Source of the DNA: Bacteroidales bacterium
GTDB lineage: Bacteria; Bacteroidota; Bacteroidia; Bacteroidales; UBA932
Length of the DNA: 37,487 bases
NCBI GenBank assembly: GCA_017559545.1
Contig: JAFYRK010000062.1
Location: forward strand, 1 to 37,487
Direction: 5' to 3'
Shown here: piece after piece, positions 18,701 to 24,557 of the stretch
Layout: each line of letters begins with the position of its first letter
Numbering within the stretch: position 1 is the stretch's first letter
Made by a program: the position numbers and the translations under genes
Notes under the pieces: generated by a model
The model's input: only the letters and a program-made list of their open reading frames with translations
The model's database searches: none
What the model was told of the DNA's origin: nothing

Positions 18701-19278
18701 TTGCTTCAGGCGAGAATGTAAACATCCTCGTTCTTGACACAGAGGTTTACTCTAACACAGGTGGACAGTCATCAAAGGCTACACCGGCAGGTGCCATCGC
18801 TAAGTTCGCTGCTTCAGGTAAGCGCGTGCGTAAGAAGGATCTCGGTATGATGGCTATGAGCTACGGCTATGTATACGTTGCACAGGTTGCGATGGGCGCA
18901 TCTCCAGTACAGTTCTTCAACGCTATCAAGGAGGCTGAGGCTTACGACGGACCATCACTCATCATCGCTTACGCTCCATGTATCAACCATGGTCTTAAGG
19001 CAGGTATGGGTCTTAGCCAGAAGGAGGAGAAACTCGCTGTTGAGTGCGGTTACTGGCACCTCTACAGATTCAACCCAGCTCTCGAGGGCACAGAGAAGAA
19101 TCCGTTCTCTCTCGACAGCAAGGAGCCGGACTGGAGCAAGTTCCAGGACTTCCTGAAGGGCGAGGTTCGTTTCGCATCACTTTATAAGATGTATCCTGAC
19201 TGCGCTGAGGAGCTCCTCCAGAAGACAGAGGAATTCGCTAAGGTACGTCTCGAGACATACAAGAGACTCGCTAAGTAA
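15754..19278 (+). CDS. nifJ: Pyruvate:ferredoxin (flavodoxin) oxidoreductase
   Basis: PFOR converts pyruvate and CoA to acetyl-CoA and CO2, passing electrons to ferredoxin. It is the central energy step of many anaerobes. The 1174-residue single chain has the full homodimeric-type domain order: N-terminal pyruvate-binding/transketolase-like domain (YPITPSSTMAEYVDEW), a middle gamma-type domain, two ferredoxin [4Fe-4S] sites (C693, C696, C699, C703 and C748, C751, C754, C758), the third-cluster cysteines starting with ACAGCGE near residue 816, and the TPP domain with GDGASYDIGYGG and TEVYSNTGGQ (about 965-1010). The gene shows strong codon bias (many CTC, CCT and GCT codons), consistent with high expression. 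It stands alone between the tRNA and a pair of terminator hairpins. The ferredoxin gene 3.8 kb downstream is a likely electron acceptor. Confidence 0.98.
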   Translation: MANEKKFVTCDGNWAAAHIAYLFSEHAAIYPITPSSTMAEYVDEWAAQGKKNLFGETVKVTEMQSEGGAAGAVHGSLQAGALTTTFTASQGLLLMIPNMYKIAGELLPTVFHVSARALASHALSIFGDHQDVMACRQTGFAMLASASVQEALDMAAVAHLAAIKSSVPFLHFFDGFRTSHEIQKIELIDEAALKGMVSTKSLARFRAKALSPDAPVTRGTAQNADVYFQAREACNQYYDAVPDVVARYMGEISELTGREYRPFDYYGDPEAENIIIAMGSVTETIKETIDYLAAQGKKVGILIVRLYRPFSAKYFMKALPKSVKRIAVLDRTKEPGALGEPLFLDIKSLFQGVENAPLVVGGRYGLSSKDTTPAQIVAVYENLELAEPKDGFTIGIVDDVTFKSLPQKEEFSIVKPGTTECKFFGLGSDGTVGANKNTIKIIGDNTEKYSQAYFDYDSKKSGGYTCSHLRFGDLPIKAPYLVGTPDFVACHVPSYLTKYDVLKGIKENGTFLLNSLWDVEETLKRIPDHVKAIIGKKNITLYIINATKIAAEIGLGGRTNTILQSAFFKITGIIPYEQAVEYMKKAIVKSYGKKGEHIVNMNYAAVDRGGEYVKVEIPADWKDITAKFENPNTARLAPAFVKEIADVVNAQAGDTLPVSAFKDIADGTIPAGTTAYEKRGIAVNVPEWQADKCIQCNTCAFVCPHAAIRPFLLTDEEAANAPEGVKLTQGKAVFKDYKYALSVSVLDCTGCGNCADVCPAKEKALVMKPLGTQEAEQSNFDYLHAHVGYKDNVQNKAGNIKNAQFAQPLFEYSGACAGCGETPYIKTITQLFGDHMMVANATGCSSIYGASFPAAPYCKDADGHGPAWANSLFEDFCEFGLGMKLGSDRARMTVAKLMEQGLSCTCCTDEMKALFTQWLENKNDAKVTREVADKLVPLCEGCQCDVCKGILEYKTFIPARSQWIIGGDGASYDIGYGGLDHVLASGENVNILVLDTEVYSNTGGQSSKATPAGAIAKFAASGKRVRKKDLGMMAMSYGYVYVAQVAMGASPVQFFNAIKEAEAYDGPSLIIAYAPCINHGLKAGMGLSQKEEKLAVECGYWHLYRFNPALEGTEKNPFSLDSKEPDWSKFQDFLKGEVRFASLYKMYPDCAEELLQKTEEFAKVRLETYKRLAK

Positions 19279-19294
19279 TTTTACGATTTGCAAC

Positions 19295-19330
19295 ACCTTG
19301 GACGTTTTATCAAAACTTTACGTCCAAGGT
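19295..19330. terminator. First of two related hairpins between nifJ and the LysR gene
   Basis: An 11-bp perfect stem (ACCTTGGACGT at 19295-19305 with its complement at 19320-19330) surrounds a 14-nt loop and begins 16 nt after the nifJ stop. It shares its stem sequence with the hairpin at 19363-19408. No T-run follows directly on the plus strand. Confidence 0.6.
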
Positions 19331-19362
19331 AAAGCTAAAAACGTAAGATTTACATAATACCT

Positions 19363-19408
19363 ATAACACCTTGGACATTTTTAACCATAAAATCGTCCAA
19401 GGTGTTAT
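19363..19408. terminator. Second hairpin, likely bidirectional terminator for nifJ and the LysR gene
   Basis: A 14-bp perfect stem (19363-19376 with 19395-19408) and an 18-nt loop lie between the convergent nifJ and LysR genes. On the plus strand the stem runs into the T-rich stretch up to 19420. On the minus strand it begins right after the LysR stop codon. It shares the core ACCTTGGAC with the first hairpin. Confidence 0.75.
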
Positions 19409-19409
19409 T

Positions 19410-19967
19410 TTATATATTGTCTTTGATGAATCTGGCGATCAGGCGACATAGCCTGGTGCATGCGAATTTCTGTGAAGGCTGGTAAAGGACATCGAAATCC
19501 GTCGGCTTGGAAGTTGACATCCGTATCGTCGCGAGAGCATCTTCCGGATGCATGCCCGAAGGAGCCAGAGCAATGACGAGATCGGCATCATCAAACAAAC
19601 ATCGTTCGATCACGATGTCCGGATGTACGCGTACAAAGGCTTCAAGGGCAGGACCTATGAGGTATGTATACAATTCTTCTGAGGCAGAAAGTCTTACAGT
19701 TGCAGGAGGAAGTTTGGCAAACATGTCGTCCATCTGTGAATATATCTCCTGAAGTTTATCTACATAAACCTTGAAGACTTCGCCTTCAGCAGTCAGTTCC
19801 ACAGAGCCCCTGAGACGATCAAAAAGCTTCCTGCCGGCCATCTTCTCAAGATCAGCAATATTCTGGCTGACAGACGGCTGGGTTATACCAAGCGCCGACG
19901 CAGCTTTTGTGAAACTGCGCTCCTGGACAGCTGCCATGAAAACCTTAAGTCTGAAATCCTCTAGCAT
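19410..19967 (-). CDS. Short LysR-family transcriptional regulator
   Basis: A 185-residue protein whose first 60 residues are a clear LysR winged helix-turn-helix (RSFTKAASALGITQPSVSQ, then IADLEKMAGRKLFDR), followed by the linker helix. The usual effector-binding domain of about 200 residues is reduced to about 95: one segment matches the start of the domain (VRLSASEELYTYLIGPALEAF), a short middle reads DDADLVIALAP, and the end (FACTRLCRLIARFI) resembles the usual C-terminus. This looks like an internal deletion rather than a simple 3' truncation, and the frame is open throughout. It is divergent from the M16 peptidase gene, with a long palindrome between them, the classic layout for LysR control of itself and its neighbour. 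Effector unknown. Confidence 0.85.
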   Translation of the reverse strand: MLEDFRLKVFMAAVQERSFTKAASALGITQPSVSQNIADLEKMAGRKLFDRLRGSVELTAEGEVFKVYVDKLQEIYSQMDDMFAKLPPATVRLSASEELYTYLIGPALEAFVRVHPDIVIERCLFDDADLVIALAPSGMHPEDALATIRMSTSKPTDFDVLYQPSQKFACTRLCRLIARFIKDNI

Positions 19968-19971
19968 GGCA

Positions 19972-19979
19972 CAAAGATA
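19972..19979 (-). promoter_or_regulatory. Possible -7 element of the LysR gene
   Basis: TATCTTTG on the minus strand fits TAnnTTTG but lies only 4 nt before the ATG at 19967, so transcription from it would give a leaderless or nearly leaderless mRNA. No -33 TTTG is seen. It may be a chance match. Confidence 0.25.
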
Positions 19980-19991
19980 TAAAAAGTTTGT

Positions 19992-19999
19992 TATATTTG
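19992..19999 (+). promoter_or_regulatory. -7 element of the predicted M16 peptidase promoter
   Basis: TATATTTG matches the consensus and overlaps the left edge of the palindrome at 19994-20031. The implied start near 20006 gives a 70-nt leader to the ATG at 20077. The -33 position lacks TTTG, which would be in keeping with a promoter that needs an activator. Confidence 0.45.
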
Positions 20000-20031
20000 C
20001 AGATTATGGCATTTGGCATAATCTGCAAATA
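19994..20031. promoter_or_regulatory. Long palindrome, candidate LysR operator
   Basis: Perfect 15-bp arms (19994-20008 and 20017-20031) flank an 8-bp centre in the space between the divergent LysR and M16 peptidase genes. A second, overlapping pairing joins TATGGCAT (20005-20012) with ATGCCATA (20037-20044). Position and symmetry fit a regulator-binding site. A transcribed hairpin in the peptidase leader is the alternative. Confidence 0.55.
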
Positions 20032-20076
20032 GTATAATGCCATAAACCAGAAAATAACAAAACTAATTTATACACT

Positions 20077-22875
20077 ATGAAACGTTTGTTTATCTTTATT
20101 GCAGCCATCTTCGCTGCTGCGGTTGCATTCGGTCAGACACCGCTACCCAATGACCCTGACGTAAGGGTCGGCAAGCTGGAGAACGGTATGACCTACTACA
20201 TCCGCCACAACGGCCAGCCGGCTCAGAGAGCTGAGTTCTACCTGGCAACTGACGTTGGAGCATACCAGGAAGCTGACGACCAGGACGGTCTCGCCCACTT
20301 CCTTGAGCACATGTGCTTCAACGGTACAAAGAACTTCCCTGGCAAGACACTCCTTGAGTGGCTCCAGAGCATCGGCGCAGAGTTCGGAAGAAACATAAAC
20401 GCATCAACTGGATTCGAGCAGACACAGTACATGCTCAACAACATTCCTATCGTACGCGAGAGCATCATTGACTCATGCCTCCTCGTGCTCCACGATTACT
20501 CACACTTTGTGACTTGTGACCCTGAGGAGATTGACGCAGAAAGAGCTGTCATCCTTGAGGAGAAGAGAACAAGAAACGATGCAGGCTGGAGAATGTTTGA
20601 AAAATCACTCCCATACTACTTCGGCGACACTCCTTATGCAAGAAGAACCCTCATCGGTGGCGAGGAGCAGCTTAAGACATTCGCATACGAGAGCCTCACT
20701 AACTTCTACAAAGACTGGTGTCGTCCTGACCTCCAGGCTGTCATCGTTATCGGTGACGTTGACGTTGACCAGATTGAGGCTAAGCTCAAGACTATCTTCG
20801 CAGACATCCCTGCAGCTGAGAACCCAAGAGAGAAGGTTTACTATCAGCTTCCTCAGAACCAGGAGCCTGTCATCGGTATCATCACAGATGCTGAGGCTAC
20901 AAGCTCAAGCATCGAGGTGATGTGGAAGGGTGAGCCTCTCCCTAAGGAGTTCGGCAACACTGTAGAGGGTTACATGGTTGATCTCGTGAAGTCATATGTT
21001 TACTACATCATGCAGGAGAGATTCGGCGACATCACATCTAAGCCAGATGCTCCTTTCCTTGGCGCAAGCCTTAGCGTTGGCCGTCTCTGCACAACTTGCG
21101 AGGGAGTTTTCGCTAACGTATCATTCAAGGACGGAGATGCAGTGAACGCTTTCGCTGCAATGATGCTTGAGGTTGAGAAGATGAAGAGATTCGGTTTCAC
21201 TGACGGTGAGGTCGAGCGCGCAAAGGCAAAGATCATGAGCCACTATGAGAGAGCTGTCGAGGCTGCTCCAACACGCAAGAACGCAGACTTCGTCCGCCCT
21301 CTCCTCAATGCATTCTACCACAACGAGGCTTACCTGGACCCTCAGACTGAGCTCCAGGTTGCACAGATGATCTGCGCGCAGCTCAACACTGCTGTACTCA
21401 GTCAGATCGCTGCTTCCATGATCACAGACGAGAACATGGTGGTTCTTTACAATGGTCCGCAGAAGGATGGTCTCAGAAACCCAACCGAGGAGGAACTCGC
21501 TGCAGTTATAGCTGCAGTAAAGACTGCTGAGATCGAAGCTAACGTAGAGGAGACTGTAAACGAACCGCTCATCAGCGGCAACCTTAAGGGCAGCAAAGTA
21601 AAGAAAACTGCAGAGGGCATCTACGGTTCTACAGTATGGACCCTTAAGAACGGCCTCAAGGTTGTAGTTCTCCCTACTGAGCACAAGAAGGATCAGGTAA
21701 TCATGAACCTCAAGTTCGAAGGTGGTAAGACTCTCGTTTCTGACGAGGAAATCGTATCTTTAGAGGACAACATCTGGTCTGTTTACCTTAACAACACTGG
21801 TATCTCTAAGTTCCCGTCAACAGTTCTGTCCAAGATGCTTGCCGGTAAGAATGTAAGCATGAACCCATATATCGGCGGAACACAGCACGGCATCAGCGGT
21901 CAGAGTACACCTAAGGATATTGAGACTGCACTCCAGCTCATGTACCTTCTTTTCGCTGATCCACGTTTTGATGCAGAGGAGTATGCTACAGGTATCAAGC
22001 AGATTGAGGCTATCCTCCCTAACATTGCAAACAACCCTGACTTCCAGTTCCAGAACTACGTAAGCAATAAGCTTTACGGAGGGAACAAGAGAGTTGTAGA
22101 GCTCAATGCCGAGACTCTGGCTGCTGCAAAACTTGAGACAATCGAGACAGTTTACCGCAGACTCTTCAACAATGTTGGTGGAGCTACCCTTTATATTATT
22201 GGCAACGTCGACCTCGAGACTCTCAAGCCAATGGTTGAGATGTATGCAGGTTCTCTCCCTAAGGGAAAGAAGGGCACAAAGGTAAATGAGGAGCAGATGA
22301 TCCAGATGGTGAAGGGCGTTTCTGACGATAACACTCTCCGCCTCCCACTCCAGACTCCTAAGCAGACCGTATTCCAGGTATTCAGCGGATACATGCCTGT
22401 AACCACTAAGGATATGGTTACACTCAAGGTGGCAAACTACGTCCTTGACATGATCTACACAAAGACCATCCGCGAGAAGGAAGGTGGCACATACGGTGTA
22501 GGCTCAAGCCTCAGCGCTTCAAGAGCACCATACGACAGAGTTACATTCATGGTTCAGTTTGACACTAACCCAGAGCAGGCACCTAAGCTCAGCGGCCTTA
22601 CAGTGAAGTATCTCAACGAACTCGCACAGAACGGTCCTACAGCAGAGGAGTTTGCAATGGCTATGGAGAACATCCAGAAGAACCTCCCAGAGTCAAGAAT
22701 CACTAACTCTTACTGGCAGAGCGCTCTTGCACTCAACCAGGAGTATGGCATTGACTATGATGCAGAGTACGAGGCTGCACTCAAGAGTGTGACACCAGAG
22801 GATGTGAAGACCCTCATGCAGGCAGTTCTTGCACAGGGCAACTTCATCCAGATCATGCTTGCACCAGCAGAATAA
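20077..22875 (+). CDS. M16-family zinc metallopeptidase (insulinase/pitrilysin type), exported
   Basis: A 932-residue protein with a signal peptide (cleavage likely after AVAFGQ, residue 20). The N-terminal half carries the inverted zinc motif H74-F-L-E77-H78 and the distal ligand E155 in DAERAVILEEKR, 77 residues after the second His as in pitrilysin, so it should be catalytically active. The second half (about 510-932) is the usual structurally similar but non-catalytic M16C domain (KNGLKVVVLPTEHKKDQV, then YGVGSSLSASRAPYDR). Two-lobed M16 enzymes of 930-950 residues are common in the periplasm of Bacteroidota and degrade peptides in an enclosed chamber. Codon bias resembles nifJ, suggesting high expression. 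It is divergent from the short LysR gene, which probably regulates it, and is followed by a 14-bp terminator. Confidence 0.95.
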   Translation: MKRLFIFIAAIFAAAVAFGQTPLPNDPDVRVGKLENGMTYYIRHNGQPAQRAEFYLATDVGAYQEADDQDGLAHFLEHMCFNGTKNFPGKTLLEWLQSIGAEFGRNINASTGFEQTQYMLNNIPIVRESIIDSCLLVLHDYSHFVTCDPEEIDAERAVILEEKRTRNDAGWRMFEKSLPYYFGDTPYARRTLIGGEEQLKTFAYESLTNFYKDWCRPDLQAVIVIGDVDVDQIEAKLKTIFADIPAAENPREKVYYQLPQNQEPVIGIITDAEATSSSIEVMWKGEPLPKEFGNTVEGYMVDLVKSYVYYIMQERFGDITSKPDAPFLGASLSVGRLCTTCEGVFANVSFKDGDAVNAFAAMMLEVEKMKRFGFTDGEVERAKAKIMSHYERAVEAAPTRKNADFVRPLLNAFYHNEAYLDPQTELQVAQMICAQLNTAVLSQIAASMITDENMVVLYNGPQKDGLRNPTEEELAAVIAAVKTAEIEANVEETVNEPLISGNLKGSKVKKTAEGIYGSTVWTLKNGLKVVVLPTEHKKDQVIMNLKFEGGKTLVSDEEIVSLEDNIWSVYLNNTGISKFPSTVLSKMLAGKNVSMNPYIGGTQHGISGQSTPKDIETALQLMYLLFADPRFDAEEYATGIKQIEAILPNIANNPDFQFQNYVSNKLYGGNKRVVELNAETLAAAKLETIETVYRRLFNNVGGATLYIIGNVDLETLKPMVEMYAGSLPKGKKGTKVNEEQMIQMVKGVSDDNTLRLPLQTPKQTVFQVFSGYMPVTTKDMVTLKVANYVLDMIYTKTIREKEGGTYGVGSSLSASRAPYDRVTFMVQFDTNPEQAPKLSGLTVKYLNELAQNGPTAEEFAMAMENIQKNLPESRITNSYWQSALALNQEYGIDYDAEYEAALKSVTPEDVKTLMQAVLAQGNFIQIMLAPAE

Positions 22876-22900
22876 ACATCATCCACACTTTTCTAGGTAT

Positions 22901-22942
22901 ACCGTGGCAGATACCCCTTTCAAGGACCGTATCTGCCACGGT
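22901..22942 (+). terminator. Terminator of the M16 peptidase gene
   Basis: A perfect 14-bp stem (22901-22914 with 22929-22942) and 14-nt loop begins 25 nt after the stop codon and is followed by TTCCTTAT. It is the stop signal expected at the end of this monocistronic gene. Confidence 0.7.
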
Positions 22943-22992
22943 TTCCTTATGATAACGTGGACGATGTTCACATAAAAGTCCTGCCACGGGAC

Positions 22993-23042
22993 AGCAAAAG
23001 AAAAGTCCTGTCACGTGATCGTGACAGGACTTTTCTTTTGCT
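22993..23042 (-). terminator. Terminator of the ferredoxin gene (23-bp perfect stem)
   Basis: Arms of 23 bp (22993-23015 and 23020-23042) are perfectly complementary around a TGAT loop, just 10 nt after the ferredoxin stop on the minus strand. The A/T-rich outer part of each arm supplies T-runs in both directions, so it can serve either strand. A partial copy of its inner arm lies at 22974-22988. Confidence 0.85.
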
Positions 23043-23052
23043 TGAAATCTGA

Positions 23053-23223
23053 TTACTCAGCTGGCTCGATTGCACCGAATGGGCAAGCGTCTGCGCAAGT
23101 ACCGCAATCTGAACAAACGTTAGGATCGATCTTGTAGATATCGCCCTCTGAAATAGCGCCGAGTGGGCACTCTGGCAGACATGTACCACATGCTGCGCAG
23201 TTCTCTGTAATTTTGTAAGCCAT
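23053..23223 (-). CDS. 2[4Fe-4S] ferredoxin
   Basis: A 56-residue clostridial-type ferredoxin, a low-potential electron carrier that accepts electrons from PFOR and passes them to hydrogenase, Rnf or biosynthetic reductases. It has two complete cluster motifs: C9-x2-C12-x2-C15-x3-C19-P and C37-x2-C40-x2-C43-x3-C47-P. The internal twofold repeat of about 28 residues is typical. The start MAYKIT and end IEPAE are standard for the family. A well-formed -33/-7 promoter lies upstream (23286-23315) and a 23-bp hairpin follows, so it is monocistronic. nifJ, its likely partner, lies 3.8 kb away. Confidence 0.97.
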   Translation of the reverse strand: MAYKITENCAACGTCLPECPLGAISEGDIYKIDPNVCSDCGTCADACPFGAIEPAE

Positions 23224-23285
23224 TTGTTATAAATTTAAATGTTAGTATTGTCTTGCATGAAACGTGCTGTACACATTCACAATGA

Positions 23286-23315
23286 CAAATTTAGTTATTA
23301 ATTTTAATATTCAAA
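23286..23315 (-). promoter_or_regulatory. Predicted ferredoxin promoter (-33/-7)
   Basis: On the minus strand TTTG (complement of 23312-23315) is followed after 18 nt by TAAATTTG (complement of 23286-23293), an exact match to both consensus boxes. The implied start near 23279 gives a leader of about 55 nt to the ATG at 23223. Confidence 0.7.
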
Positions 23316-23339
23316 CAGAAAGACAAGACAATAATTATC

Positions 23340-23347
23340 TATATTTG
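23340..23347 (+). promoter_or_regulatory. Possible -7 element for the DUF1573-exporter unit
   Basis: TATATTTG fits the -7 consensus. Transcription would start near 23354, inside the left arm of the REP-like palindrome, making the palindrome the 5' leader of the mRNA. No -33 box is evident. Confidence 0.35.
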
Positions 23348-23350
23348 TAA

Positions 23351-23446
23351 CAGATTGCCACGTCGGGGAAAAGCCCCTCCTCGCAATGACGTGGAATGGA
23401 ACAACTTGCCACGTCATTGCGAGGAACGAAGTGACGTGGCAATCTG
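23351..23446. repeat. Composite REP-like palindromic element
   Basis: The outer arms CAGATTGCCACGTC (23351-23364) and its complement (23433-23446) enclose a GGGG/CCCC mini-hairpin (23365-23368 with 23374-23377) and a 16-bp inverted repeat (23379-23394 with 23409-23424). Its sequence, with CGTCATTGCGAGGAACGAAG, belongs to the widespread bacterial palindrome that, when translated, reads HCEERSDVAI. Such elements are dispersed between genes and often mis-annotated as N-terminal coding sequence. Here it lies just before the DUF1573 gene. Confidence 0.85.
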
Positions 23447-23462
23447 CCAAACAAAACTTAGT

Positions 23463-24554
23463 ATGATGAGAAAAATTACCATTATAGCGGCAGTGCTTCT
23501 ATCAATGCTCGCTGCCAATGCGCAGGAGAGGATCGGGAACGTGCTCGAAATAGACAAGACAGTACACAATTTCGGAGATATCATGCTGGGAAGCGGTCCT
23601 GTGTCATGCACATTCACATTCAAGAACATATCAGAGAAGCCGGTCGTTGTATATAACGTGGTTTCAAGCTGCGGTTGCACAGATGTCAAATGGACAAAGG
23701 AGCCTTTGCGCCCGGGAGATAAAGGTAACGTGTCGGTTACATATTCTAATGACGAGGGCCCATATCCTTTTGACAAGACCATCACAATGTATGTCTCAGA
23801 CATCAAGAAACCGGTACTGCTCAAGGTACGTGGCGTGAGCCTTGCAAAGGCACAGCCACTTGAGGAGCTTTATCCTGTGGCTTATGGTCCTCTCGCGATG
23901 AAGATCGCATCTCTCAAGTGTGGTAACCTTGATCAGGGAGAGAAGAAGAGCGACGCAGTCATGGTTGCAAATCTGTCCGACAAGCCTATCTGTGTTACAT
24001 TCGGAGATGTATCCCAGTGGCTGGACTTGAAGGTCTCCCCTAACCCGATCCCAGCGCATGGCACTGCAGAAATGAGCTATACAGTAACCGCATCAAGGGA
24101 GCTGTGGGGAAAGAACAGATACTGGGCAACGCCTCAGGTAGATGGGAAGTCTTATAAGAATGGGGACAATGACAGCAGAATATGCGTGACAGCGTTCACC
24201 AGGGAGAACTTCAGCGCTATGAGCGAGGAGGAGAAAGACAAGGGACCGATGCCGAAGTTTACGACAAGTACTTTCCAGGCAGGGAAAATAAAGAAGGGCG
24301 ACACCATCCATGCAGAGTTCGAAATGACCAATGATGGCAAGACACCGTTTTCGGTTTACAAGGTTGATGCAGATGTCAAGTGCTGGTCACACAGCGACAT
24401 TCCGGTCTGCAAGCCTGGTCAGAAGATCAGGTTCAGGGTGCATATCGAAACCTCGAGCATGCATGAGGGAGAGATGCTGGCAATCGTCACTCTCACAACA
24501 AACTGCCCTCTTCGTCCTATAATTAACCTGTTTGTTGCAGGTTGGATAGAATAA
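23463..24554 (+). CDS. DUF1573 domain protein (exported, two ASH/Ig-like domains)
   Basis: A 363-residue exported protein with a signal peptide (MMRKIT, hydrophobic core, cleavage likely after ANAQ). Residues about 25-125 form a DUF1573 domain with the family hallmarks HNFGDI, FTFKNISEKPVVV, the CGC motif of SSCGCTDVKW, and PGDKGNVSVTY. The middle is a second Ig-like segment and the C-terminus (about 270-360) repeats the pattern (GKIKKGDTIHAEFEMTNDG) without the Cys pair. Function is unknown; DUF1573 proteins are abundant in Bacteroidota envelopes. I start at the ATG at 23463 (23466 also possible). The open frame upstream runs through the REP-like palindrome and is not part of the protein. 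The metal exporter begins 3 nt after its stop. Confidence 0.85.
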   Translation: MMRKITIIAAVLLSMLAANAQERIGNVLEIDKTVHNFGDIMLGSGPVSCTFTFKNISEKPVVVYNVVSSCGCTDVKWTKEPLRPGDKGNVSVTYSNDEGPYPFDKTITMYVSDIKKPVLLKVRGVSLAKAQPLEELYPVAYGPLAMKIASLKCGNLDQGEKKSDAVMVANLSDKPICVTFGDVSQWLDLKVSPNPIPAHGTAEMSYTVTASRELWGKNRYWATPQVDGKSYKNGDNDSRICVTAFTRENFSAMSEEEKDKGPMPKFTTSTFQAGKIKKGDTIHAEFEMTNDGKTPFSVYKVDADVKCWSHSDIPVCKPGQKIRFRVHIETSSMHEGEMLAIVTLTTNCPLRPIINLFVAGWIE

Positions 24555-24557
24555 GAA

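Noticed and set aside
23355-23462. N-terminal extension of the DUF1573 protein through the palindrome
   Set aside because: The extra residues encode the HCEERSDVAI repeat and precede a normal signal peptide; the real start is 23463 or 23466.
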